Below are positions 1-8,096 of a DNA stretch of 22,543 nt, piece after piece. The DNA is from an uncultured Acetatifactor sp. (GTDB lineage: Bacteria > Bacillota > Clostridia > Lachnospirales > Lachnospiraceae). Location of the stretch: NCBI GenBank assembly GCA_910587755.1, contig CAJUNZ010000044.1:1-22543 (forward strand). The letters run 5' to 3'. The notes below the pieces were generated by a model, which ran no database searches, was not told the origin of the DNA, and saw nothing but the letters and a program-made list of their open reading frames with translations. Positions within the stretch are counted from its first letter, which is position 1, and every line of letters begins with the position of its first letter. The position numbers were made by a program, and so were the translations under genes.

Positions 1-489
1 TTCCGCCCACAGCTCCACCAACCAGGGGGGCATGGAGTACTTCACCGACAGATGCTCCACCGGGCAGAGCGCTTCATCCGGAAAGACAAGGCTGTCCCTG
101 CCCCTGGAGACCGCCCGCAGAGTGCCGTTCACAAAGCCCTTAAGGCTTGTAAATCCCCGCTTCTGGGCAAGCCTGCAGGCCTCGTTGCACACGGCGCTGG
201 GAGGCACGGCATCCATGTAGAGCAGCTGATAGACGCTCATGCGCATCAGACACCGGATCAGAGGCCGCATTTTCTTCACCGGAGTCCTGGAAAAGCGGTC
301 CAGATGGTAGTCCAGCTCAATCTGCCTCTCCAGAGTCCCCTCTGTGAGCCGCTTGATAAATGCCTTTTCCCTGGGATCCAGATAGTCATACTTGTCCAGA
401 ACCCCCTTCACCAGTCTGTGGGAGAAATCTTCTCCCCGCTCCAGAGCCAGAAGTGTGTCCAGCACAAGTTCTCTTGTGTTCACCGCCAT
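1..489 (-). CDS. rsmB: 16S rRNA (cytosine-C5)-methyltransferase RsmB, N-terminal part, cut by window edge
   Basis: The 163 visible codons encode the N-terminal NusB-like RNA-binding domain of RsmB (Sun/Fmu). In this family the domain precedes a C-terminal SAM-dependent methyltransferase domain that makes m5C967 in 16S rRNA. The protein opens MAVNTRELVLDTLLALERGE and contains the NusB-type stretch MSVYQLLYMDAVPPSAVCNE, followed by KGFVNGTLRAV. The methyltransferase domain with its catalytic cysteines lies beyond position 1 and is not visible. The ATG at 489 has an AGGAGG site six bases upstream, and this site overlaps the stop codon of the preceding gene. The 9-bp gap and the fmt-(peptidase)-rsmB order indicate co-transcription with the translation and modification genes upstream. 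Identification is by domain recognition and the well-known def-fmt-rsmB context. Confidence 0.92.
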   Translation of the reverse strand, partial: MAVNTRELVLDTLLALERGEDFSHRLVKGVLDKYDYLDPREKAFIKRLTEGTLERQIELDYHLDRFSRTPVKKMRPLIRCLMRMSVYQLLYMDAVPPSAVCNEACRLAQKRGFTSLKGFVNGTLRAVSRGRDSLVFPDEALCPVEHLSVKYSMPPWLVELWAE

Positions 490-498
490 ACCTGCCTC

Positions 499-1194
499 CT
501 AGTCATCTCCTCTTCGGTTTCCCCCAAACAGAAGCACCAGCCGCAGCAGCTGCAGAATGGCCGAAGCCGCAGCAGCCACGTAAGTCATGGCCGCAGCGGT
601 GAGAACCTTCCTGCAGCCCTTGGTCTCCTCCGCCGACAGCAGTCCGTACTGTTCAATCTTGGCCACGGCCCTGCCGGAGGCGTTGAACTCCACCGGCAGC
701 GTCACCAGCTGGAACGCCACCGCCAGGGCGAAAGCCCAGATACCGATCTGAATCAGCACCTGATTCCAGCTCAGGAACACTCCCAGAAGAATCAGAGGAA
801 GGCCTAAATGGCTTCCGATATTGGCCACGGGCACCAGGGCAGACCGGAAATTCAAAGGCGCATACCCCTTCGCGTGCTGAATGGCGTGCCCGCACTCATG
901 GGCCGCCACCCCCACCGCCGTCACGGAGGGCTGGGTGAAATTGCTCCTGGAGAGCCGCACGGTATTGGTGCGGGGGTCATAGTGGTCGCCTCTGTCCGAG
1001 GACAGGCACTCAATCTGCACATTGTAGAGCCCCTCACTGTTGAGTATCCGCCTGGCTGCCTCCTCCCCCGTTATCCCGCTGCCGTTTCTGACCCGGCTGT
1101 ACTTATTCATGGCGCTGTTGACCAGGGCGCTGGCCCCCATGCAGATGACCATGCCGATCAACACTAATATATAAGTAGGATCCCAATAAAACAT
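499..1194 (-). CDS. Membrane zinc metallopeptidase, YugP family
   Basis: This 231-residue protein has an N-terminal membrane segment (about residues 8-27), a zincin-type HECGH motif at 99-103, and further hydrophobic segments at about 133-165 and 205-224. This layout is typical of the YugP/neutral zinc metallopeptidase family (DUF2328-like). The two histidines of HECGH should bind zinc and the glutamate should activate water. The substrate is unknown, and membrane-protein quality control would be inference only. The ATG at 1194 follows AAGGAG with a seven-base gap, and that site overlaps the fmt stop codon, so the genes are translationally close (14 bp apart). It sits between fmt and rsmB, where Bacillus subtilis has no such gene. 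The family assignment is fairly secure; the biological role is not. Confidence 0.88.
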   Translation of the reverse strand: MFYWDPTYILVLIGMVICMGASALVNSAMNKYSRVRNGSGITGEEAARRILNSEGLYNVQIECLSSDRGDHYDPRTNTVRLSRSNFTQPSVTAVGVAAHECGHAIQHAKGYAPLNFRSALVPVANIGSHLGLPLILLGVFLSWNQVLIQIGIWAFALAVAFQLVTLPVEFNASGRAVAKIEQYGLLSAEETKGCRKVLTAAAMTYVAAAASAILQLLRLVLLFGGNRRGDD

Positions 1195-1208
1195 ATCACC
1201 ACTCCTTT

Positions 1209-2150
1209 TTACTGCTGCCCCAGTCTCTCCCCCGGCGTCACCCTGACTCCCAGGAGAAAATCATGGGCGCTCATGCGCTTTTTTCCCTCCAGCTGCAGCT
1301 CCAGAATGCGCAGCGCCCCCTGGCCTGCAGCAACCGTCACCGCATCCTTATCCACTTTCAGAACCTCTCCCGGGGCGCGGCCAAAGGCATTTGTCACATA
1401 ATCCGGCGCCGCCCGCCATATCTTCAGCTGTTTTCCCCGATAGTCCGTGAAGGCGCTGGGCCAGGGAGTCAACGCCCGGATTTTCCGGTCAATCACCGCA
1501 GCCGGCTGGGAAAAGTCTATCCTGCCCATGTCCTTGCCTATAAGGCTGGCATAACAGCCGCTGCCCTCCCCCTGCTTTTCCGGCGTCAGTTTCCCCTGCT
1601 CTAAAAGGGCCAGGGCCTCCACAATGGCCTGCCCTCCCAGCGCCATAAGCTTGTCATGAAGGGTCTGGTAATTGTCCTCGGGCTCCACCGGGATCTCTTT
1701 TTTGTACAGCATATCCCCCGTATCCAGGCCAGCGTCCATCTGCATCACCGTTATCCCGGTCTTCTCCTCCCCCTCCAGGATCGCGTGCTGAATGGGGGAG
1801 GCTCCCCGGTACTTCGGCAGCAGGGAAGCGTGAATGTTCAGACAGCCCAAAGGCGGCATATCCAGAATCTCCTGGGAGAGAATCTGCCCGAAAGCCGCCA
1901 CCACATACACATCCGCCGGATACTCTGCCAGCTGCGCCACCGCCTCCGGCGTCTTGATCCGCCGGGGCTGCAGGACGGGAATTCCCTTCTCCAGGGCGCA
2001 GGCCTTCACCGGCGTGGGGATCAGTTCCTTGCTGCGCCCCTTTGCCTTGTCCGGCTGCGTCACCACCGCCGTGATCTCATGCCCGGCCTCTGTCAAAGCC
2101 TCCAGCGCTCCCCGGGCAAACTCCGGAGTTCCCATAAACACAATCTTCAT
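1209..2150 (-). CDS. fmt: Methionyl-tRNA formyltransferase
   Basis: Fmt transfers a formyl group from 10-formyl-tetrahydrofolate to Met-tRNAfMet to make the bacterial initiator tRNA. The 313-residue length is normal for the family. The N-terminus MKIVFMGTPEFA is diagnostic, the folate-site motif HASLLPKYRGASPIQ starts at residue 107, and the catalytic triad expected from E. coli Fmt appears as Asn105, His107 and Asp143 (within DAGLDTGD). The C-terminal tRNA-binding domain begins near residue 205 (GKDMGRIDFSQPA). The start ATG has GGAGG six bases upstream. def lies 44 bp upstream, so the enzymes that add and remove the formyl group are encoded together, as in most bacteria. Confidence 0.97.
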   Translation of the reverse strand: MKIVFMGTPEFARGALEALTEAGHEITAVVTQPDKAKGRSKELIPTPVKACALEKGIPVLQPRRIKTPEAVAQLAEYPADVYVVAAFGQILSQEILDMPPLGCLNIHASLLPKYRGASPIQHAILEGEEKTGITVMQMDAGLDTGDMLYKKEIPVEPEDNYQTLHDKLMALGGQAIVEALALLEQGKLTPEKQGEGSGCYASLIGKDMGRIDFSQPAAVIDRKIRALTPWPSAFTDYRGKQLKIWRAAPDYVTNAFGRAPGEVLKVDKDAVTVAAGQGALRILELQLEGKKRMSAHDFLLGVRVTPGERLGQQ

Positions 2151-2194
2151 GCCCCACCTCCCTGCCCGCGTCCCCGGGCATTTTTCAGAAAAGT

Positions 2195-2683
2195 TTACGC
2201 CTCTTCTTCATCGTCCTCGTCCATGTTGATATCCTTTAAGGGCCCCTGAACCTTTTCCACATAGAGATGCCCCTGGAGATGATCCGTCTCATGGCAGATA
2301 GCCCGGGCCAGCAGCTCCGTGCCCTCCAGTTCAAACTCTTTCATGTCCATGTCCAAAGCCACCACCTTCACATAGTTGGGACGTGTCACCTGTCCCTGTT
2401 TACCCGGCACGCTCAGGCACCCCTCCATCCCTGTCTGCTCCCCGCTGGACTCCACAATCTTAGGGTTGATCAGAATGTAAGGGTCCTCCCCGGTGGTGTC
2501 AATGACAACAACCTGTTTTAAAATTCCCACCTGGGGCGCCGCCAGTCCCACACCGTTGGCCTCGTACAGAGTGTCCAGCATGTCCTGAATCAACTCCCTG
2601 ATGCGGGGCGTCATCTCCGTCACCGCCTTGCATTTCTTTCCGAGAACTTCGTCGCCGATCTCACGAATTTTCCTGATTGCCAT
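2195..2683 (-). CDS. def: Peptide deformylase
   Basis: Def removes the N-formyl group from nascent proteins at the ribosome using a bound metal ion (usually iron). All three family motifs are present: GVGLAAPQ (residues 44-51), EGCLSVPG (87-94, with metal ligand Cys89) and HETDH (131-135, two His ligands and the catalytic Glu). The protein is 162 residues and ends in an acidic tail (DEDDEEEA). The reading frame runs further upstream to 2761, but the ATG at 2683 is preferred because it follows AGGAGAGG at suitable spacing and begins the family-typical MAIRKIREIGDEVL. A hairpin with a short T-run lies just upstream, between priA and this gene, and may tune its expression. fmt follows by 44 bp. 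Confidence 0.97.
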   Translation of the reverse strand: MAIRKIREIGDEVLGKKCKAVTEMTPRIRELIQDMLDTLYEANGVGLAAPQVGILKQVVVIDTTGEDPYILINPKIVESSGEQTGMEGCLSVPGKQGQVTRPNYVKVVALDMDMKEFELEGTELLARAICHETDHLQGHLYVEKVQGPLKDINMDEDDEEEA

Positions 2684-2705
2684 TTCTTTCTTCCTCTCCT
2701 GCAAA

Positions 2706-2746
2706 AGGAACTGTTCTCTGAGAACTCCCTGCATGCAACAGTTCCT
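2706..2746 (-). terminator. Hairpin between priA and def (terminator or attenuator)
   Basis: A perfect 10-bp inverted repeat, AGGAACTGTT and AACAGTTCCT, encloses a 21-nt loop and is followed on the minus strand by TTTT. The loop contains a smaller self-complementary segment (GTTCTC/GAGAAC) that shares bases with neither outer arm. The hairpin ends about 20 bases before the def start and close to its ribosome binding site. It could terminate priA transcription, attenuate read-through into def-fmt, or mask def translation. The T-run is short, so full termination is doubtful. Confidence 0.55.
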
Positions 2747-2789
2747 CGCAATCAAAAACATTTGTCATATGAAAAGTATCATGAGTATA

Positions 2790-5093
2790 TCACAAGGTAT
2801 TCATGGGGTCAAAGTCGAACTGCACCGTCTCGTCCGAAGACTGGTTAGCTTCCGCCTGCCCTTCCAGAAAATCTTTTATCCGTATCAGTTTACCATATTC
2901 CGGGCATTTCACATAGAAAACAAATCTAAAAATATCATTAATTCTTCCGATGGAAGCGGGAGCGGGACCCATGAGCTGCATGGCCGGCCCGGACGAAGAC
3001 GTATCCGCCTCCCCCAGGGACAGAGCCTGGGCAGAACCTGCTCCCGGGGCTTCCCTCCCGCCGAAGGCCCCCTTTGCCGCCTCCGCCAGGCTCTCCGCCA
3101 GGCGCCGTCCCCCCTGTTCCTCCCTGGAAAAAATCTGCACCGCCATCATGTGGGAAACGGGAGGATACCCCATCAGATCCCGGTAGAGGATCTCCTCCCG
3201 GTAAAATCCCTCGTAATCCTGGGCCGCCGCCCGGGCAACCGCATAGTGATCCGGCTGGTAGGTCTGGATCACCGCCTCCCCGGGCAGTTCCCCCCGGCCG
3301 GCCCTTCCCACCGCCTGGGTCAGCAGCTGAAAGGTCCTCTCCCCTGCCCGGTAATCCCCGGCCCCCAGGGAGAGATCCGCCGCCAGCACCCCCACCAGAG
3401 TCACTCTGGGAAAGTCATGCCCCTTCACAATCATCTGGGTGCCCACCAGTACATCCGCCTCCCCGCCGGCAAAGGCGGAGAGAATCTGGGCATAGCTGTC
3501 CTTGCGCCGGGTGGTGTCCGCATCCATGCGCAGGGTCCGGACCCCCGGAAACATCTCTTTGAGCTTCTCCTCAATCTGCTGGGTGCCCGCCTTAAAACCC
3601 CCGATATACTTTGATCCGCAGGCCGGGCAGCCCCCGGGCCTGGGCTGGCTGTACCCGCAGTAATGGCACACCAGCAGACCGTTGGTGTGCTCTGCCAGAG
3701 ACACATCGCAGTGAGGGCATTTCATCACCTGGCCGCAGGCCCTGCAGGAGACAAACCCCGCATAGCCCCTGCGGTTCAAAAACAGGATGCTCTGCTCCCC
3801 CTTCCGGATCCGATCCTCCAGAAGCGCCTGGAGCTTCCGGCTGAAAATAGAGCGGTTTCCCTCCCGCAGTTCCCGGCGCAGATCCACCGTGTGGACCACC
3901 GGAAGCTGCCCTCCTGTCAGACGCTCCCCCAGGGTAAAAAGCCTGTACTGTCCCCTCTGAGCCCTGTAGTAGGCCTCCAGGGACGGGGTGGCGGAGCCCA
4001 GAATCACACTTGCCCCGTGGATCCTGGCCACCTCCAGGGCCGTCTCTCTGGCATGGTACTTGGGAGAAGACTCACTTTTATAGCTGCCCTCGTGCTCCTC
4101 GTCCATAATGATCACCCCAATGTGGGGAAAGGGGGTAAAAAGGGCGGACCTGGGGCCGATAATCACGTCGATCTCCCCGTTTTTGGCCCGCTGGCACTGG
4201 TCATATTTTTCTCCCGCCGACAGGGTGGAGTTCAGGACGCTGACTCTGTCCCCGAACCTGTGGTAAAACCGCAGCAGGGTCTGGTAGGTGAGGGCGATCT
4301 CAGGGATCAGCACCACAGCCTGCCTTCCCCGGGCCCTCATCTCCTCCACAATCTTCAGATACACTTCTGTCTTGCCGCTTCCGGTGATCCCGTGGAGAAG
4401 GCAGGTGCCCGGGCGCCCGGCGTCATAATCCTCCAGAACCTTCCGGACAATGTTCTCCTGGGCCTGGCTCAGCCGGGGGCGCAGCTCCTCTCCCCCGGCC
4501 ACCTTCACGGGATTCCGCAGACTCTCCCGGCTCTCCACTCTCACCGCCCCCGCCGTCTCCAGGCTCCTGACCGTCTGGGCGGAGACGCCCAGTTTTCCCG
4601 TCACCCATCCGTAGGGAATCTCCTCCTGGGTAAGCAGCTCCTGGAGAAGCCGCTCCTTGGCAGTCTGCTTCCTGCGCCTGCACTCCCCCAGCAGAGAGAG
4701 CGTCTCCTCCCGGCCAAGAAGCCGTCTCACGGTTCTGTGCTCCAGTTTCTTCACCCGCTGCCTGGCGGGCAGCACGGTCTTCAGCGCCTGTATCATGGTG
4801 GAACCGTAATTTTTCCGAAGCCACCCTGCCAGGGCAATCATCCTTCCCTCTATGTCCGCACTGTTCTTTACAATCCCCCGGATCTCTTTGGTCCGCCCGG
4901 GATCGAATTTGCAGACGCTCCCCAGGTCCACCACATACCCCTTCAGCAGCCGGTTGCCGTTTCCAAAGGGAATGTGCACGCACATTCCTGTCTCCAGCTC
5001 CCCCCGGAGATTTTCCGGCACCCTGTACTGGAAGGGTTTATCCAGTTTTTCCTGGGAAATGTCCACGATCACATCCGCATAAAGCTCTCCCAC
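2790..5093 (-). CDS. priA: Primosomal protein N', replication restart helicase PriA
   Basis: PriA recognises stalled replication forks, unwinds the lagging arm and reloads the replicative helicase. This 767-residue protein has the N-terminal fork-binding region (ADVIVDISQEKLDKPFQYRV, residues 6-25), Walker A GITGSGKT (235-242), the Walker B box DEEH (331-334) and helicase motif GSATPSLEAYY. Eight zinc-binding cysteines of the PriA insertion sit in four pairs (450/453, 459/462, 476/479, 489/492). The later helicase motifs GTQMIVKGHDFP and QAVGRAGRG are also present. The start codon is GTG at 5093, chosen because AGAGG lies six bases upstream and the following residues match the family N-terminus. 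murE ends 55 bp upstream and def starts 106 bp downstream, so it belongs to the conserved priA-def-fmt cluster. Confidence 0.97.
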   Translation of the reverse strand: MGELYADVIVDISQEKLDKPFQYRVPENLRGELETGMCVHIPFGNGNRLLKGYVVDLGSVCKFDPGRTKEIRGIVKNSADIEGRMIALAGWLRKNYGSTMIQALKTVLPARQRVKKLEHRTVRRLLGREETLSLLGECRRRKQTAKERLLQELLTQEEIPYGWVTGKLGVSAQTVRSLETAGAVRVESRESLRNPVKVAGGEELRPRLSQAQENIVRKVLEDYDAGRPGTCLLHGITGSGKTEVYLKIVEEMRARGRQAVVLIPEIALTYQTLLRFYHRFGDRVSVLNSTLSAGEKYDQCQRAKNGEIDVIIGPRSALFTPFPHIGVIIMDEEHEGSYKSESSPKYHARETALEVARIHGASVILGSATPSLEAYYRAQRGQYRLFTLGERLTGGQLPVVHTVDLRRELREGNRSIFSRKLQALLEDRIRKGEQSILFLNRRGYAGFVSCRACGQVMKCPHCDVSLAEHTNGLLVCHYCGYSQPRPGGCPACGSKYIGGFKAGTQQIEEKLKEMFPGVRTLRMDADTTRRKDSYAQILSAFAGGEADVLVGTQMIVKGHDFPRVTLVGVLAADLSLGAGDYRAGERTFQLLTQAVGRAGRGELPGEAVIQTYQPDHYAVARAAAQDYEGFYREEILYRDLMGYPPVSHMMAVQIFSREEQGGRRLAESLAEAAKGAFGGREAPGAGSAQALSLGEADTSSSGPAMQLMGPAPASIGRINDIFRFVFYVKCPEYGKLIRIKDFLEGQAEANQSSDETVQFDFDPMNTL

Positions 5094-5148
5094 AGCCCAC
5101 CTCTTTTTCGTATACTCTGCTCCGGAGACGGCTCCCTGCCCTGCCGGG

Positions 5149-6627
5149 TCAGATATGCTTCAGCCCGCCCTCCAGCAGCTCCCGGATGATATCCCTCTCG
5201 TCCATGGGATACTTCACGCCCTTGATCTCCTGGTAATCCTCATGGCCTTTTCCCGCCAGCACAATCAGATCCCCCTCCTCCGCGTGGGAGATCACATAGG
5301 CTATGGCCTCCCTCCTGTGACAGATTTCCACATATTTCCCATCCGTCTTCTCCAGGCCGGTCTCTATGTCCCGGATAATGTCCATGGGCTCCTCAAAACG
5401 GGGATTGTCGGAAGTGACCACCGTGAGATCCGCCAGTCTGCCGCTGACCTCCCCCATCTCATAACGACGCTGTTTGTCTCGGTTTCCGCCGCAGCCAAAA
5501 AGGCAGACCAGCCGCCGGGGGTTATACTCCCGCAGGGTGGCCAGAAGGCTCTCCAGAGCCATGGCATTGTGGGCATAGTCAATGAGCAGCGAAAACTTGT
5601 CAGAGATATCCACTCTCTCAATGCGCCCTTTTACTTTGACTTTCCCCATGGCCTGCTGGATATCTCCCACATCTATCTGAAAATGACGGCAGACGGCAAT
5701 GGCGCAGAGGGCATTGTACACGCTGAATCGGCCGGGAAAAGGCACCTTTACCTCAAAGTTCATCAGGCCGGAAACACAAAATTCCACCCCCAGGCTTCCG
5801 CCCCCCTGCACCAGACGCAGATCCCTGGCCCGCAGCATACAGTCCTCCCCCATGCCGTAAGTCTCCAGGGTGCAGGTATGCCCCTGTGTGATCTCACCCA
5901 CATGGGTGTCATCCCCGTTTACAATGCCCACTCTGCACTGGCGAAACAACAGGCTCTTGCACTCCCTGTACTCCTCAAAGCTCTCATGCTCCCCGGGCGC
6001 AATGTGGTCCGGCTCCAGATTGGTAAAGATTCCGTAGTCAAACATAAATCCCTGGGTGCGGTGAAGCTTCAGGGCCTGGGAGGACACTTCCATCACCACC
6101 GTGTCCAGTCCTGCCTCCACCATCCTGGCAAAAGTCTCCTGGAGCACATAGGACTCCGGGGTTGTATTCTCCGCGTGGATATGCTCCTCCCCGATAATCC
6201 TCTCGATGGTGCCCACCAGCCCCACTCTGCGGCCTGCCTGTTCCAGAATATTCTTCACCACATATGTGCTGGTGGTCTTACCCTTGGTGCCGGTGATGCC
6301 GATGACCTGCAGCTTCCTGGCAGGATGGCCGAACCAGGCTGCGGCAATGTGGGCCATGGCATATCTGGTATCCTCCACCAGAATCACCGTCAAATCCCTC
6401 TCCGCCTCAGCATCCGGCACGGGCCTGGAGACCAGCAGAGCCGCCGCCCCCCTGGCCGCCGCCAGAGGAGCAAAATCATGCCCGTCGGCCTTCACGCCCT
6501 GGATACAGATAAAAAGGCAGTCTTTCACATCCTTCCTGGAATCATAGATGACCCCTTTTACCTCCCTGTCCACGCTCCCCTGTAGACAGACATACTTTAT
6601 CTCCCCCAATAAATCCCTAAGCCTCAT
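5149..6627 (-). CDS. murE: UDP-N-acetylmuramoyl-tripeptide synthetase MurE, probably mDAP-adding
   Basis: MurE adds the third amino acid to UDP-MurNAc-L-Ala-D-Glu in the cytoplasm. The 492-residue protein shows the substrate-binding N-terminal domain (GVIYDSR at 25-31), the ATP loop GITGTKGKTT (110-119), the central Mur ligase motif TNLEPDH (202-208) and DNPRFEEP (407-414). The DNPR form is the signature of enzymes using meso-diaminopimelate, which fits the ddh gene directly upstream. The motif after the central Asp-His reads IAPGEH rather than the more usual LDYHG type, so this is a divergent branch. The ATG at 6627 is preferred over the upstream in-frame ATG at 6750 because AAGGAG lies just before it and MRLRDLL matches the family start. 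The extended upstream reading would run through a hairpin. A second murE elsewhere in the genome cannot be excluded. Confidence 0.92.
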   Translation of the reverse strand: MRLRDLLGEIKYVCLQGSVDREVKGVIYDSRKDVKDCLFICIQGVKADGHDFAPLAAARGAAALLVSRPVPDAEAERDLTVILVEDTRYAMAHIAAAWFGHPARKLQVIGITGTKGKTTSTYVVKNILEQAGRRVGLVGTIERIIGEEHIHAENTTPESYVLQETFARMVEAGLDTVVMEVSSQALKLHRTQGFMFDYGIFTNLEPDHIAPGEHESFEEYRECKSLLFRQCRVGIVNGDDTHVGEITQGHTCTLETYGMGEDCMLRARDLRLVQGGGSLGVEFCVSGLMNFEVKVPFPGRFSVYNALCAIAVCRHFQIDVGDIQQAMGKVKVKGRIERVDISDKFSLLIDYAHNAMALESLLATLREYNPRRLVCLFGCGGNRDKQRRYEMGEVSGRLADLTVVTSDNPRFEEPMDIIRDIETGLEKTDGKYVEICHRREAIAYVISHAEEGDLIVLAGKGHEDYQEIKGVKYPMDERDIIRELLEGGLKHI

Positions 6628-6736
6628 CCCTGCTCCTTCCCGGTCCGCGTTTTTATATTGTACTCCACTTTCCCAGTTTCTACCACCCTTTTCAGGGGAA
6701 ATTGCACCCTCCAGGGCTGTTCCCGCCATCAGAGAA

Positions 6737-6766
6737 CAGGACAGGGGCATCCGCGTCCCTGTCCTG
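6737..6766 (-). terminator. Perfect 10-bp hairpin after ddh
   Basis: CAGGACAGGG and CCCTGTCCTG form a perfect 10-bp stem with a 10-nt loop, starting 7 bases after the ddh stop codon. On the minus strand the stem is followed by TTCTCTG, which lacks a clean U-run. It may be a weak terminator, or an RNA-processing or stability hairpin that sets ddh and murE expression apart. Confidence 0.55.
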
Positions 6767-6773
6767 GCTTTGC

Positions 6774-7760
6774 TTACAGCATGGCCGCCCGCAGTTCTTC
6801 CCCGCTTCTGGGGCTCAGATAGGCGGGAGCCACGTCAAGGACCGTCTTACAGCCCACGGCCCCCTCCGACGAAAGCCTCCAGGCCGCCCTGGCGTAGGCC
6901 GTGAGCACACTGGCCGTAAACTCCGGATTGGAATCCAGTTTCAGACTGTATTCGATCAGATGGGAGTTCTCCTGGTTCCAGCCTGTGGCGCCGCTGCGGA
7001 GCACAAAGCCTCCATGGGGAAGCCGGCTGTGGTCACGCTGCATTTCCTCGGCGCTGATAAAGTGTACGGTGGTGTCATAGTCTGCAAAGTAGTTGGGCAT
7101 GGACTTGATCTCCTGCTCCACTCTGGCCCCGTCCGCCCCTTTCTCCAGCACCACAAAGCACTCCCTGGTGTGCTTCTGTCTGGGGGTCAGCTCCGGGTTC
7201 TTCCCCACCCGCACAGCCTCCAGGGCACTGTCCAGAGGAATGGTATACTGCCTGGCATCCGCCACACCCTGGATCCGGCGCACCGCGTCAGAATGCCCCT
7301 GGCTCACGCCCCTGCCCCAGAAAGTGTAATCCTTCCCCTGGGGCAGCACCGCCTCCCCGTACACCCGGTTCAGGGAAAACATGCCCGGATCCCAGCCCAC
7401 GGAGATAATGGCAGTCTTTCCTCCCTGCCTTGCCGCCTGGTCCACCCTGGCAAAATGCTCCGGGATCCTGGCATGGGTGTCAAAGCTGTCCACCACATTG
7501 AACACCCCAGCATACTCCGGCGTCTGCTCCGGAAGGTCGGTGGCGCTTCCCCCACAGAGTATCAGCACATCCAGTTCTCCCCGGAAGTCCGCCGCCCGGC
7601 TCACATGGCACACCTGTACTCCCGGCGTCAGAACGGACACGCTCTCCGGTTCCCTTCTGGTAAACACGGCCTTCAGCTCCATGTCCTGGTTCTGCTTCAC
7701 CGCGCACTCCACACCCCGTCCCAGGTTGCCATAGCCCAAAATACCAATCCTTATACTCAT
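6774..7760 (-). CDS. ddh: meso-Diaminopimelate D-dehydrogenase
   Basis: Ddh makes meso-2,6-diaminopimelate in one NADPH-dependent step from tetrahydrodipicolinate and ammonia, bypassing the succinylase and acetylase routes. The 328-residue protein begins with the Rossmann loop GYGNLGRG (residues 9-16). It contains LILCGGSATDLPEQTPEYA, the family-typical SVGWDPGMFSLNR, and FWGRGVSQGHSDAVRRI, and ends with the usual C-terminal helices. Length and motifs match the Corynebacterium and Clostridia enzymes. The ATG at 7760 follows GAGGAG. A strong promoter lies 40-70 bp upstream, making ddh the first gene of this run, and murE, which consumes mDAP, follows after 146 bp. The pairing strongly suggests an mDAP-type peptidoglycan supplied by the dehydrogenase route. 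Confidence 0.95.
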   Translation of the reverse strand: MSIRIGILGYGNLGRGVECAVKQNQDMELKAVFTRREPESVSVLTPGVQVCHVSRAADFRGELDVLILCGGSATDLPEQTPEYAGVFNVVDSFDTHARIPEHFARVDQAARQGGKTAIISVGWDPGMFSLNRVYGEAVLPQGKDYTFWGRGVSQGHSDAVRRIQGVADARQYTIPLDSALEAVRVGKNPELTPRQKHTRECFVVLEKGADGARVEQEIKSMPNYFADYDTTVHFISAEEMQRDHSRLPHGGFVLRSGATGWNQENSHLIEYSLKLDSNPEFTASVLTAYARAAWRLSSEGAVGCKTVLDVAPAYLSPRSGEELRAAML

Positions 7761-7798
7761 TATTTTCTCCTCTTTTCCTTTGATAATTCAACCCTTAC

Positions 7799-7827
7799 AT
7801 TATAAACGCCCTGTCCCGATTGCGCAA
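7799..7827 (-). promoter_or_regulatory. Sigma-A-type promoter for ddh
   Basis: On the minus strand, TTGCGC (7822-7827) and a perfect TATAAT (7799-7804) are separated by 17 bases. The expected transcription start is near 7792, giving a leader of about 30 nt before the ddh ATG. Four of six -35 bases match consensus. Further upstream, at 7870-7901, a 7-bp inverted repeat GTAACAG/CTGTTAC brackets 18 bases and could be an operator, but there is no support beyond the symmetry. Confidence 0.75.
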
Positions 7828-7923
7828 GATTTTTATGGAGTACAGGCGGAGGCGGCAGGCACATAAAGCGTAACAGCTCAGACAGGGCACGGAACTGTTA
7901 CCATAAAACCATCCCCATCAGCC

Positions 7924-8001
7924 AAAAAGGCCCCGGCAGATGCCGGAGCCTTTCTGTTTATAACATATGAGGGGGGAGATAGCGTCTTAATCAGCTACCT
8001 G
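7924..8001 (-). ncRNA. Candidate small RNA A, C-rich with terminator
   Basis: This is a predicted transcript of about 78 nt on the minus strand. It would start about seven bases after a TATGCT -10-like hexamer (8008-8013), carry the C-rich stretch CTATCTCCCCCCTCAT, and end in a hairpin with arms AAGGC-CCGGC/GCCGG-GCCTT and a TTTTT tail (7924-7928). There is no open reading frame of note. The same layout recurs 170 bp away (candidate B), which is why I treat it as a real unit rather than only a terminator. The C-rich segment is complementary to Shine-Dalgarno-like GAGGGGGGAG, so pairing to ribosome binding sites is possible. Function is inferred. The hairpin could also simply terminate the recJ/peptidase transcript. 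Confidence 0.5.
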
Positions 8002-8007
8002 TTTCAC

Positions 8008-8040
8008 AGCATACACCAGAAATGTGTCTAAATTGTGTCT
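8008..8040 (-). promoter_or_regulatory. Candidate activator-dependent promoter of small RNA A
   Basis: On the minus strand two AGACACA direct repeats (8034-8040 and 8023-8029) are spaced with an 11-bp period, and 9 bases further on is TATGCT (8008-8013), a partial -10. The -35 position (8031-8036) has no consensus hexamer and is covered by the repeats. Direct repeats at one helical turn over a poor -35 are typical of response-regulator-activated promoters. The identical geometry in the second copy supports it. Confidence 0.45.
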
Positions 8041-8096
8041 GTTTTCTAATCAATCTCTAAACATGTCTAAAATAAATGAAAGACTTTTTTATGCGT

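Noticed and set aside
3663..5189. A 508-codon plus-strand frame opposite priA
   Set aside because: It mirrors the priA codons in a GC-rich gene, is rich in Pro, Gly, His and Leu without domain motifs, and lacks a ribosome binding site. priA itself has all helicase motifs.
5155..6585. A 476-codon plus-strand frame opposite murE
   Set aside because: It is an antisense shadow of a well-supported gene with no recognisable protein features.
6660..6720. AGGGTGGTA-like sequence upstream of murE considered as a T-box
   Set aside because: Only part of the T-box antiterminator core matches, and there is no stem I specifier or terminator alternative.
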